Assembly: GCA_934045905.1 (NCBI GenBank)
Contig: OW203766.1
Span: 16,238,309 to 16,302,308 of the forward strand
From: Leuctra nigra
Taxonomy: Eukaryota; Arthropoda; Insecta; Plecoptera; Leuctridae
Reading direction: 5' to 3'
DNA length: 64,000 nt
The translations under genes were made by a program, and so were the position numbers. Below are positions 12,201 to 21,900 of the stretch, in pieces. The notes beneath the pieces are model-generated. The model was not told the DNA's origin. It did no database searches and saw only the letters and a list, made by a program, of their open reading frames with translations. Within the stretch, counting starts at the first letter, position 1, and the number at the start of each line of letters is the position of its first letter.

Positions 12201-14603
12201 TTAGCTGGGCGGATTCCTCTAGCAAACAAAAGATTGGTAGGTTCTACCACTAACTCCAATTGCAGGTTTTGGGAACAAAAGATGTCACAGGTGAGTGAGA
12301 GAGATTCTTTAAATAATGTGTATCTTTTATCTCTACCGATCCACACGGTTTTAAGTTGATTTTGCTTCCGGTTTTCATTGAATGACCAAAATTTGCAGCA
12401 GCCCTCCAGTGAATCATTCACAAAGCAAGATGTCTTCCGAGTTTATTTATTCCAGTGCGATTTAAATGACCAAAAACTTAGATTTACATTCTGGAGCGTG
12501 ATGAAGTTGATGATTTGTTGAGTCGGTGACTAACCATTCAAGAGGCGAAGATAATGTGATCTTGACACGTCGGGACGGACCTTCGGAGAACGAGGTGCCG
12601 CCACCAAATATGTCATCAGACAAAGAGCTTGCCACAACTATTTCTTAGGTTACAAACAATTGTTTCAATACTATTTAAAAAAGCAGACCTAAAGATGTGG
12701 ATACAATTCTTATCAGTAACAGAAGAATTGAAAAAGGATTAGAAGTAGGAAACATGTAGTTGGTATTTACAAAATCAGTCGTAAAGTAACTTCACTTACC
12801 AAGTTTGATGGTAATATTTCGCTCCAATTCATTCTTGAACCGTACAGTCTGGACGCCAGAAATTGCCTTCACGACGGTGGATTTCCCGTGCGCCACGTGA
12901 CCAATTGTACCTGAAGAAGATGATACGAAACTGAGTTACCTACTACCACCATGGAGAGCAATAATGTTATTCAACACTTACAGTCAACAAAGTAATAAAT
13001 ACGTCTCGATAGATTTTTTTTGTCTGGGGCTTTAACGTCGCACTGTTCTGCAGCGAGGCTAATGGCGACGGAAATAGATAGAAATATACTACCAGTATGA
13101 CAGTAGGTACCTTTACTATTATTTTAAGCAGCAAGCTAGGTACTGGATTTTGAAAGAAATAGATAAGCGATGGTGGGTCTTATCATTAGAAAGCTAATAC
13201 CGAAGTGAAAGCTGATGTAGTCAGTCATCAGTGGGAATAGATTACAATACTTATCTACTAGAACCAATTCCTATTAATTTAACAATTCACTAGTATGTAA
13301 TCTTTAAATTTAAAAGCAAGTTCTCCAACAAAAACTACGTTCAAACTTAGTAGGTAGATATTTGCTTAAGGTATGATAGCTACTACACTGAAGCTGCCTT
13401 CACTCTCAAACCTCGATCACTCTAGGTAGGTAGATACTATATCAGATTAGAAAATGCTGTGTTCTTACCAATATTAATTGTAGCTTGTCGACTAATGACT
13501 TCTGGAGATAATGCTGTCAGCTTTGTAATGTCCTGGAAGAGAAATCAATCATTAGCAAACAGCCACAACATACGTAACACTCATGGTGGTCGAGATAAGG
13601 GACTTGGAGAACTGGGACGCTGACCCTTACCCTTCCTACCTAGTGGTTTACAAATTGACTGCAACAGGTTGCATTGCAAAGCAACTCTGGCAGTGGCACT
13701 AACAATACTAGGTATTGTTAACAACAATTGTTATTGTTAGTAACAATAGGTAGGTACTCGACAGGTATACTAGGTACCTACTAGGTATTGTAGGTAGGTA
13801 TAAACGACAAGAGGTAAATTTATGATAAGCAACTTCACTCGAGCCTTCGGCTTGGTGGGACGAAGGAGCATGCAAGTCGATGTCGTAAAATTACCCTAAC
13901 AAGAAGTTCGATCAAGACTTACGATCTTAAACACATTCAAAATTGGTAGGTAAAGCTAAAAGACTTCAATTCAACATTATAAGGCGAGGTCCTTTGTCCA
14001 TTGTCCACAAACATAACATTTTTAGGTGTTCATCAAGATCTTCTAAATGAACTGTCAGATTAAAAAGTTAAAATTGTATTGAGATAAAAATTGAGATGAT
14101 CTATAGACCACAGTTCATTAGTAAGCAATTCAAACAATTTAACTAGGTATGCAGTTCTTTCTGTCAATTAATTCCAACCAACCGACCTCACAGAGGGGAT
14201 CAACTCCCAGTGGCAGGCAGTAGGTAGGGTACAGGAGCGACATATGGGTCACGTTGGGGGTTATGTGGTAGTGAGCAATTGCAAGTTTATTGAATAAATA
14301 CGCATGAAAACTTATGTAAATCTTCATGCGGACAGCATTTGATCAACTATTGTTGAGAAACCAACTGCATGATGCAACCCAGAACGGTGCATCCTCGTTG
14401 AAGATCCTACTGGGTGAGGCTAGCCGATTCGGCTTTTCCTTTACACCAAGCGTCATGCGGATACTATCGCATGCAAAACATGCAAGATTTGGAAACATAA
14501 GATAAAGAAATACTTATAAATGTCTCCTTACTAGTTTAGATAGATCCTGTTTGGATAAATTCGGTTGACCAGTTGTCACACCGCTTCCTTCGTGGCCCGC
14601 CAT
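218..14603 (-). CDS. eIF2gamma: eIF2-gamma, complete, ten coding exons
   Basis: Gamma subunit of translation initiation factor eIF2, the cytosolic GTPase that carries initiator Met-tRNA to the 40S ribosome. Exons on the minus strand: 14532-14603, 13469-13532, 12800-12910, 8040-8273, 6648-6806, 5722-5951, 5213-5357, 3548-3717, 504-676, 218-284. All junctions are GT/AG and phases sum to 1425 nt, giving 474 residues, the family's usual length. G1 motif GHVAHGKST lies near residues 49-57, DCPGH at 135-139, NKID at 191-194 and SAQ near 226. A cysteine-rich insertion (about residues 92-121) is typical of the family. The start ATG gives MAGHEGSG, and the C terminus ends ...VVDHKN. The intron between exons 3 and 4 contains the Su(var)3-9 exon. 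Identification is from conserved sequence; exon edges are inferred without transcripts. Confidence 0.95.
504..676 (-). CDS. eIF2gamma: eIF2-gamma coding exon 9
   Basis: Begins [20 protein letters not shown] and ends ...SRRVEKHWR with a split arginine (phase 2). Domain III. Confidence 0.94.
997..1032. repeat. Stem-loop, 14-bp arms
   Basis: CGAGTTGTCGCCAC (997-1010) pairs with 1019-1032 with one mismatch around an 8-nt loop. Possible foldback core. Confidence 0.6.
2524..2553 (+). repeat. Relic 3' end of the Helitron-like CTAG family
   Basis: ACGCGTAGCGTACAATGAGC followed by GTTTTCCTAG matches the terminus of the copies at 47477-58442. The rest of the element is not recognisable here. Confidence 0.5.
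3548..3717 (-). CDS. eIF2gamma: eIF2-gamma coding exon 8
   Basis: Begins [20 protein letters not shown] and ends ...GDKKGAK, spanning the domain II/III boundary. Acceptor CAG, donor GTGAGT. Confidence 0.94.
4003..4751 (+). mobile_element. hAT-type deletion derivative with BED-finger relic
   Basis: 749 bp bounded by inverted TGGGTTGGGA-like termini and flanked by a perfect 8-bp target duplication TTTTTAAG at 3995-4002 and 4752-4759. Within about 4275-4380 decayed codons read [14 protein letters not shown]...GNIAKGC then, in another frame, CRQCYLC, resembling a BED zinc-finger start of a hAT transposase. Repeated GACATCGAT subterminal motifs lie at both ends. Non-autonomous and broken by stops. 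Inside eIF2-gamma intron 7. Confidence 0.85.
5213..5357 (-). CDS. eIF2gamma: eIF2-gamma coding exon 7
   Basis: Begins [10 protein letters not shown] and ends ...FAVPGGLIG (domain II). Phase 0 in, phase 1 out; donor GTAATT. Confidence 0.94.
5410..5552. mobile_element. Diverged copy of a CACTTGGCCAAAC TA-element
   Basis: Begins CACTTGGCCAAAC and shares spaced blocks (AAACGGAT, ACTCTAGTA, GGAACCTGAC) with the copies at 8771-8920 and 51067-51256. Only one terminus is recognisable. The rest of the 5358-5721 intron shows nothing. Confidence 0.5.
5722..5951 (-). CDS. eIF2gamma: eIF2-gamma coding exon 6
   Basis: Begins [15 protein letters not shown], completing the G domain, and runs into domain II (...GSILRGVLK). 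Phase 1 in, phase 0 out; donor GTCAGT. Confidence 0.94.
6156..6216. repeat. Hairpin, 18-bp arms
   Basis: CGCGACCGCCTTCATTTC (6156-6173) pairs with 6199-6216 with one mismatch; 25-nt loop. In the eIF2-gamma intron 5952-6647 upstream of exon 6; otherwise nothing seen there. Confidence 0.6.
6648..6806 (-). CDS. eIF2gamma: eIF2-gamma coding exon 5
   Basis: Encodes [14 protein letters not shown] and the guanine-specificity motif NKID, ending ...QILKFVQG. Phase 1 at both ends; donor GTGAGA. Confidence 0.94.
7185..7790 (+). mobile_element. 5'-truncated CR1/Jockey-like non-LTR retrotransposon
   Basis: An open 173-residue frame (7185-7706) is the C-terminal part of a non-LTR reverse transcriptase: [27 protein letters not shown] and IRLWNKLP are typical. 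A short 3' UTR ends in a (AAAT)n tail near 7770-7788, as in CR1/L2-type elements. The catalytic RT core is absent, so it is a dead 3' fragment, antisense in eIF2-gamma intron 4. Confidence 0.82.
7841..7988. repeat. Foldback, about 36-bp arms
   Basis: 7841-7876 (CGGTTTTCTCTAAATCTCAT...) is nearly the reverse complement of 7953-7988. Weaker pairing extends outwards to about 7808 and 8017, about 20 bp from the exon 4 donor. Likely a small foldback MITE. Confidence 0.6.
8040..8273 (-). CDS. eIF2gamma: eIF2-gamma coding exon 4
   Basis: Starts [10 protein letters not shown] after the split glycine. Contains the cysteine-rich insertion and the DCPGHD motif, and ends ...AALLLIA across the junction. 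Donor GTAAGT. This is the first eIF2-gamma-only exon. Confidence 0.94.
8343..8655. mobile_element. TA-flanked MITE with perfect terminal repeats
   Basis: TAAAGTTCGTTCACGTT at 8341-8357 is exactly reverse-complemented at 8641-8657; the outer TA pairs are the presumed target duplication. Internal sequence is AT-rich and non-coding. Lies in the stretch between eIF2-gamma exon 4 and the Su(var)3-9 3' UTR. Confidence 0.72.
8771..8920. mobile_element. Second diverged copy of the CACTTGGCCAAAC TA-element
   Basis: Right terminus TTTGGCCAAGTG precedes TA at 8921. Internal blocks match 5410-5552 in reverse orientation. The other terminus is eroded. 8921-9719 shows nothing further. Confidence 0.5.
9720..10497 (-). 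other. Likely Su(var)3-9 3' UTR with polyadenylation signals
   Basis: AT-rich sequence after the Su(var)3-9 stop with no coding signal. Minus-strand AATAAA hexamers occur at 9787-9782 and 9725-9720, giving a 3' UTR of roughly 0.7-0.8 kb. Which site is used cannot be told from sequence. Confidence 0.45.
10498..12185 (-). CDS. Su(var)3-9: Su(var)3-9 specific exon (chromodomain plus SET)
   Basis: A single 1688-nt exon, acceptor TTGCAATTGCAG at its start, first codons completing glycine then [10 protein letters not shown]. It has no internal intron although it encodes chromo, pre-SET, SET and post-SET modules. The open frame extends about 40 nt upstream to 12225, but those bases are intron in the fused transcript. 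Stop TGA at 10500-10498. Confidence 0.93.
10498..14603 (-). CDS. Su(var)3-9: Su(var)3-9 H3K9 methyltransferase, fused to eIF2-gamma exons
   Basis: Chromatin enzyme that methylates histone H3 lysine 9 and drives heterochromatin formation in the nucleus. Predicted CDS joins 14532-14603, 13469-13532, 12800-12910 and the large exon 10498-12185: 1935 nt, 644 residues, similar to the Drosophila protein. Residues 1-82 are the eIF2-gamma N terminus. A lysine/acidic linker follows, then a chromodomain (about 207-259, [20 protein letters not shown]), a cysteine-rich pre-SET (about 408-464) and a SET domain (about 468-596) with the NHSCNPN cofactor/catalytic motif at about 553-559. The post-SET motif CKCNANNC sits at about 632-639. 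All catalytic landmarks are present. It sits in the eIF2-gamma intron 3, so choosing between the two acceptors or ending the transcript early sets which protein is made. Confidence 0.95.
12800..12910 (-). CDS. eIF2gamma: Coding exon 3 shared, carries the GTP-binding P-loop
   Basis: 111 nt containing the [10 protein letters not shown]-loop and ending ...NITIKLG with a split glycine codon (phase 1). Its GTAAGT donor can join either 12185 (Su(var)3-9) or 8273 (eIF2-gamma); both acceptors restore glycine. Confidence 0.94.
13469..13532 (-). CDS. eIF2gamma: Coding exon 2 shared by eIF2-gamma and Su(var)3-9
   Basis: 64 nt encoding [20 protein letters not shown] and on into the first G-domain strand. 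Acceptor CAG, donor GTAAGA; ends in phase 1. Confidence 0.93.
14532..14603 (-). CDS. eIF2gamma: Coding exon 1 shared by eIF2-gamma and Su(var)3-9
   Basis: 24 codons beginning MAGHEGSG and ending LSKQDLSKL. Donor GTAAGG; phase 0. The ATG lies just inside a GC-rich segment that looks like the promoter. Confidence 0.92.
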
Positions 14604-14800
14604 GTTGTTAACGTGGTTTCACGGGATGGGGCCGGGGGAGCGGGGTGGGGAGCGGCGAATACGGGCAAAAGATGCCGTTGGAAAACGCGCTGACGCGACA
14701 ACCAATCAACGAACGAGATCTTGCCGCGCGCGGGAATATTGCCAACCGCCAAATTATGATTTTGCGCCTTCCATTATTTGAAGTCAGGATTTGAATCTCC
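14604..14800 (-). promoter_or_regulatory. GC-rich promoter/5' UTR of the eIF2-gamma/Su(var)3-9 locus
   Basis: Immediately upstream of the shared ATG the sequence turns GC- and CpG-rich (CGCGCGCGG near 14730, GGGGCCGGGGG near 14630) in otherwise AT-rich surroundings. This fits a housekeeping-type promoter for the joint transcript. No TATA box is evident; the start site is not determined. Confidence 0.5.
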
Positions 14801-17800
14801 AAATCTTTTTGAAATGTAATTTGACACTAAAGTCACTGCTGTAATATTTTAGATCATTATCCACTGATATCTAAAGTGCATTCGTCGAAATATCACGAAA
14901 ACCAACCTTTTGATCGCGAACTCTTTGTCCTTGAGTGAGTGTGGTCAGGGGTGAATGTATGAGGCTGAAAACAACCCAAGTATTTTCAACAATTTAAAAA
15001 AATATTATGTGTTGAAATTATAAAATTATAATTTTTTAAAACATTTTAAAGTCATCTAATTTGGACCCCAAAAGATTATATTTAAAATTTTAAAGCCATC
15101 TATTGGACCCCAAAAGATTATATTTAAAAATAAATTAAATTTTTAAAGCTGGAATTTTATGTTAACTTATTTGGTCATTCCACCCCAATGTTATTTTTTA
15201 AATATTAATTACTTTGCACCCACCCATACACAATAATATCTTTCCTGTTTTTAATTAAAAAATATTAAAAAAGTTTAGAAAATTCAACTCATAAAAAAGC
15301 ACTAAAAGATATTAGGTATGTTGATATTCCAAAATTTTCTCTGCCCATGCACCCCAATCTGATTAATCTATTTGGCAGGCCTCCCCCCAGATCCCCTAAT
15401 AGGGTAGGTACCCCCAGATTTTTTTCTTGCAGTTTTAGTTTAAACAATGGTTTAAATTTAAATTGTAGTGTAGTATACCTGCAAATTTAAAAATAATATT
15501 AACAGAAAAAATTATCGGAAGTATTTCCGATTTTCTATAAAGTATTTTTTTAAATTCAGCAAGAGAAATTACCTCGGTTGATGCATGAAAAGGATGAGGA
15601 TTGATGGGATTCCAACAAATGGATCTCTTAAAACCACTTTAATGAAAATTACAGTTTACATAACCACAGATAGGTAGTTTGTATTCATAGTATGATAGGT
15701 TTATTGGTTCTACAGTCAAGCCCAATCACTGTACAGTAACAATGATGTTCGGGAGAAGGTTGACATTTGCCTAGGAAATAAACATCGCTAATGTTTTTTT
15801 TTATTACAGTATCATAAGAAGTTCCTAGTGTCTTCTACAGAGCTTCGATTGGGCCACTGATAATGGTAACTTTCAATTCAAATTACTATGTGTCTCATGT
15901 GAATTCAATGCTTTTGACTAGACATCTGAAAGTTATAAATCCTGAGTTGTATCTATAAATTTATCTGGCCCAATCATCTAAACTAAATTTTGATTCATTC
16001 ACTTAATAGTAATACCAATAATGTAACAGCAACTGCAAACCGGGTTCTCTTGATCGTTCAAGCAAGTAACATTTGAACAGTGATTCGCTATTACCTCCTC
16101 AACCTGTGGGCACGCACAGCAAACTTCAACTAAGATTATAAGCGTTACGTAACTACAGTGCCATGCCCTACAGTGACCTTGCTGGAAGATGTAGAGTTTC
16201 AAACAATCGTGGTTCATCCTTCATCGTGTGCATAATATATATATTTTTATCGGAGAATTGACAGCCACGCAACATTCACACGCTTTATAAAATCTTCTAC
16301 ACAGAACAATGTAATACTAATATTATGTATTGTGTTGATTTCTAACCGGTCTTTACCAGCCAACAAGACTCCACGATCCGAGGATCAAATTGCGACATTT
16401 TCAATTATTAGTGTTAGTAGTTAGTATGTATAACGAGTGGTCTATATATTATTTTTTATTGTATATATATTTGTATATTAATATATTATGTCACTTTATC
16501 ATGACTAGAAATATGTGTCTAAAATAAAATTCAAACTGAAAACAATCGATATTTTAAGTGTCTATGTTACACAATCAAAACCATTAATAAAATGCAGTTC
16601 AATATCGGAAGTACAACTCTCAAACCTGCAGTTTATTAATATAGTGACCATGTTGCGCATTTGCCTTTTCCATATTTTACTCATTTATATATGCATTATT
16701 ATAGTTATTATTTATTATTATTTAAATTATTTATATTTTATAATAACCGCAATGCCAATGCATTCTACTATTAATCTCTCTTGCCCCAAATCCAGCAGCT
16801 AATTGCCAGTGTATGCACCAATGGAATGTCAGGTATATATATTTACATGTTATCAGGAATGTTTAATGCGGTGTGACAATATCAATAAATAGGTAGTACT
16901 TAATTGATAAACCCTCCTATGCGTTCTTAAAATCCTTGACCAATCATAAATTTGTTGCGATGCAAGTACATAACTGCTGTCAATATTACCCACTCGAGAA
17001 ACCATCTTACAAAAGATTAATATATTTTTTCTTATTGTCTTTCAATATTCTAACTACTATAATCATAAAATTTATTGTTAACATTGTAATAAGTGAGGGT
17101 AACAGATTTAAGATAAAGTCTGGCACTACATAGTTGTGGAAAAAATAACATAACTGAACGTGCCAAACGGCACAAACATTTGTCAAAGACATAGATCCAA
17201 CAGTTCTTGAAATTTGTGCATAGAACGCTTGAAAACACGACTATGTACTACATTTCATCGCATTAGTATTCTAAGTACTTCTATTCTTACAGTCACAATG
17301 TAAGTCGTTTGTAAAATGCTTTGATGCTAAAACATACAGTAATACATTATCGTAGGTAGTTTGATGCTAAACTTGCCCTTTGTGAGAGCAGTTAGAATTA
17401 CGGCAACAATAACAAATAAAGGTATGAAACCCAGAGCTCTAAGATTCTTGATTCCAGCTCAATACAGATCAAGTTTCATATCAATAAATAACATCGAATC
17501 AAGAGTGGCCAGAATGGAATATCACATATTTTCTTCATTAAGTACAACTGACAATTTGAAATAAAAATCAACACAGCGCTAGGCTCAATATATTGGTTTA
17601 AAACACCACTATGATTTATATGCTATGAAAGTATATACAATCCGCCCATGCGGTCAGCGGCCGACTAGATTCATAATAAGTACCATATCATATCTCCAAG
17701 TCGCCAACGTGTTCTTCCCGAGGTCGACGACAGATTCATGTATCAGATGCACAAGTAGAAAAGGTTCGAAAGTTGGAATAATTATGCGTGCTTGTGCCCG

Positions 17801-18705
17801 CCAGCAGGCTTCGATGACGTCTGGCCAAATGTATCAGAGAACAATTGATGCGACTACGAAGTTTACATAGATAAATAGGTATTGGTTCACTTGGTACCTC
17901 AGCTAGCTGCTATGAAACTGTGCCATGAATATACAATTACTTAAGTATAGTCTAATAGTATTGAAGAATTCCATAGAACCACAAGTTCGTTGGAAACAGC
18001 CACAGTCGTGGCAAGGTACCTACATAGAAATGTTCAAGGTCGCAGCTTTGTGCATAGAAATGTCCAAGTGGTGCCGCACAGTGGCAGCAGAACAAGTAGA
18101 AACTTTCATATCAAAGAGAAGACACCCTAACTTTATAAACGTGATCATCGTTTTGCAACCGTTTCCGTCCTTTTCGTCGCGTTCCGTGGGAGTTGTTATC
18201 GCTAATATGTCATTGTGAACAATGCGTAAAGAGCTACATGTCTCGAGTGTATTGTGAATCAGATTTGATCAAGACGAAAATAGACAAGATAATCATTGTT
18301 GCAATGACAATGCAGCCCAAGAGGCTGTTTCATTGTTTGTTGAATGTTTTAGTAAAGTGATCAATAAGAATAATACGTGAGTTGCAAAGTAGGGAAGAGT
18401 GAAGCAGAAAGTAATGTAAATGTGACGAAGAAAGATATTTTTCTAAAGAGTAAGGACTTGTGCTGATTCACCTGATATCAAACATTATCCCGTTGATCGT
18501 GTCCAATTACGACCATCTGCAGGAAGAATGTATTCAAAAATTCATGGAGAGTCATTATATTAACTCTACGTTACTGTCTCTATATATAAAAAAAACACTT
18601 AAAAACCAATGAAATAGTCCACCCACAAGAAATTTTAAATTCGACTGTTTAAGGTTGGTCATACTGGTTTTCGCGAGCACGTCGTACAGTTAGGGGTAGA
18701 TTGGC
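14801..18705. other. Intergenic AT-rich stretch and probable tomosyn 3' UTR
   Basis: No gene recognised. Open frames here are short and lack family similarity. 15047-15131 is a tandem duplication. The part nearest 18705 is probably tomosyn 3' UTR, whose length I cannot set. Confidence 0.5.
15047..15131. repeat. Tandem duplication, about 44-bp unit, two copies
   Basis: TGGACCCCAAAAGATTATAT with its flanks occurs twice head-to-tail. Confidence 0.75.
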
Positions 18706-18968
18706 TCAGAGTTGGTACCACTTTTTGTCCTTGTTCTTGAGCATGAGACTGTGCGCCGTCGAGGCAAACGACTCGGCCTCGTTCATCATCTTCTCGGTTG
18801 TGTCCTCGAGCTGTCCGAGCTTCTCGCCTCGTTCCACCACCATCTGATGCGCGCGCGAGATCTCGCCGGTCACCGAGCCGACGCGCGTGTTGATCTCCGC
18901 CATGTTGGCTTGCGGCCCGGGGATGTGCTTGGCGACGCTGCGCGACGCGCGCCCGCTCGCCTCGCCGA
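18706..18968 (-). CDS. tomosyn: Tomosyn terminal exon T, R-SNARE motif
   Basis: Encodes GEASGRASRSVAKHIPGP then the coiled-coil R-SNARE; the arginine in VVERGEKLGQL is the predicted zero-layer residue. It ends KNKDKKWYQL and TGA at 18708-18706, the family's characteristic terminus with no membrane anchor. Very GC-rich relative to its surroundings. Confidence 0.95.
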
Positions 18969-21900
18969 CTGGAAGGCAATGCACATTATTGCAGTGTTCA
19001 TCCAACTCTGTTTTCACAGGTTATACTATTTTACAGCTTCTGGCATCCAAAAGCACAGTCCACCATAACAGATGTCATGACTAAAGAAAATAGAATAGTT
19101 AGTTCAGCATAAATTTCATTTCTAAGAAGAATATTAACACATGCCGAACAGATGTAAGTTTTTGAGATGGTGAATGATACAGCTGGAGTCCACCCATCAA
19201 AAACATATGTAGCTTTCAACATCTTAACTGTAGCTTATATTAGTCTAAGGGAGGGATTGCATTGTGGATTTGGAGTTAAAACAGATGTCTTGAAATTGCC
19301 GAGTTTTCATGCTTAGTGAATTGTAAAAGACTGTACAGTCAATTACAAAAATAGCAGCTATGTTCTAAGAACCTTCTCATGCTTAAGGTAAGTTCACATT
19401 GAGTGGATTTAGGTTTAGAGGTAAAGCGTTTCATCAGAATATTTCTCTCTGAGCTCAGCCATAATAAAAGTATTGATTGGTTCTTACAAAAATACTTTTC
19501 CGGAAAATGCAAATCCACTCTTTGTTCACGTACTTTAAGGTTAAATGAAAGTTAGTATATTCAGTCACATACCTCTCCATTGATCTTATATATCAATTCA
19601 AGCTAAGTGTAAGGCATTATCAATTGTTTTATTATCAAATTTTTACTAGAAAAAAAATACAAATCATCCTTTCTATATTAAATAGAGCAGGATACAAATA
19701 TTCAACTCATCGCTCAATGATTTTGGTCTAAAAATATAACAATAATCCACTTGCTCGCTCTAGCCAAATGTGTCACACATAAAACAATCACACTTTGTAT
19801 TATAACATATTCCGTTCTCTCTTCTCTCCACACCGCCTCTATCTTAAGTACTACTTAAATATTCCCACCAGTCATGCTCTTCATAACATTCTTCTTCTAC
19901 TTCCTTTCACTCAGCTATAGTTTCATTTCTACTGTTGGAACAAATCAAATATCTACTCACAGAGCTCCTCCCTGTCCAGCGTGCGAGTTCCTCCGCCAAA
20001 GACACTCTTGAAGAAGCTCTCCTTGGGTGGTTCAGGCATGTCGTGCGCCAGGAACAATTCCCCCACCATCTCAGTCAAGCTGACGCTAAACACACAGACA
20101 CTCGATAAAACATGAATCAACATGAAATTACTTGTATGGAGGGCAATGGCCTCCACGTCAGGACCTAACAATGCCCTTTCATACAAGTACACGGTTTCCT
20201 CCAGCATTCAAGGAGTTTTCTATAAGATGAAAATTCAAATCCATATGTTTTTGCCCTTCGAAAGGTAAATAAGTAACATTTTGTATCTCACAAAACAAAA
20301 CAAAAATGCATATTACTTTTTTATAAGCTGAAAAGAAGTTTTGAGACAGATCATTGTAGATTCGACTCAAAATTCCTTTTGGAATTGACCTTGGAATGCA
20401 GTTTGGTCTTGGGCTACACTGTCAGAATGCAAGCAATGAATATGCAAGATTCACAGCTGCAAGAATCTGTCAGACGTCAGAACGCACAATGCTCCACGCG
20501 TGAAGGAAACTCACCAGAATTCTGCCGACGTCGTGAACTTCTGAACTTCAGTCGGGGAACAGAGATAGAGTCCGTGTCCTCGGTTGCTGAAGCAGAAGGT
20601 CCGAGCTATCCTGCAAGAACGATCCGACAGCATTAGTCGGGGCTGCAAGCGGGCAGAGAGGCGGAAGCAGTATGTACAGTGAGCAACATGAATACATTAA
20701 AGCCAAGCAATCCTTGCTTAACACTGCAACGTAACATTTACAAGTTGGCACACAATTCATAGATAAGTATCCACATTCAACCACAAAACATTTCTGCATT
20801 TGGCATTCTTACAGATCCCAGATTTAAGCCAAACAAATTAATTTTTTAAAATAAGGTAGCCAGATTATGATTTCATTCATAGCTTTTGAGTAAAATATTC
20901 CAGAATATATCTTCAGTGTATAAATTTCTTTATCTTGAAAGAGAAAATAATAAAACCATCTTCTTATTTCTGAAACTCAATGGAGATAACTTAATTTTAC
21001 ATAAAGTAAATCAGTAACTCATGCGTAGCACATTATTCAGCAATTGCATGCATCTCTTATTTAATTTTTTATTAAAACATATTAACACAATTTTAAATTT
21101 TCAAGGTCATAAATATATAAATGGGAAGATCTTTCTCCATTCTTTACAGAGTAAGCTTTTACGCATAAGATTGCCTGACTTCAACCCCATCAAGACAAAC
21201 ACGTAACTTTTTACAGACATATATACAATGAGATAATAAAAAGACAGTGAAACGGAAATGTGAGATAGAAGCAACATCGTTGAGAGCTGCACCACACAAA
21301 CGTTGACACTATGTGTTATGTTCATGTCGTAGTCTAGATCTCTGTTGTTTAATTGAGTTGTATGAAACATGCACATCGAGTACTCCATCGACTTTGTGAG
21401 AATATGTACAGATGAGGTGAAGGGGACAGGTGAAATCGCTCGGCTAAATTCCCATCAGTAGAGATCCGAGTTTATGGCACTTAGGGATAAAGAAGATCAA
21501 AATAAAATATGTCTTAAGGGCAGTTTATTATATAGATGTTGAGGCGTTTCAAGACAATCAGGCAAAAAATTTATTTAATAATTTAATTTGAATCCTATGT
21601 TCATATTTAATTTATATTTTTTTTATATTATCATTTAAAAATGTTTTAATAAAATAAAAAAGTTTATAGTTAGTTGTCATTCTGCACTGTAACTCTACAT
21701 AGGTAGCGAACAATAAATATTTTTGTATTTATAAACAAATGTACACGAAAAATATTAGGTACTTTACGTAATATGTACGGACCTATGCAAATTTTACAAT
21801 GAATTAAAAAAAATATTTTTTTAATACTGATTATGATTTTTAAGAAAAATTGATGCTATAAGCACGGGTCTCCACCCATCAATATACATTCAGGAACATT

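Noticed and set aside
17361..18218. Three short plus-strand frames as a gene
   Set aside because: Different frames, no family similarity; more likely tomosyn 3' UTR or intergenic DNA.
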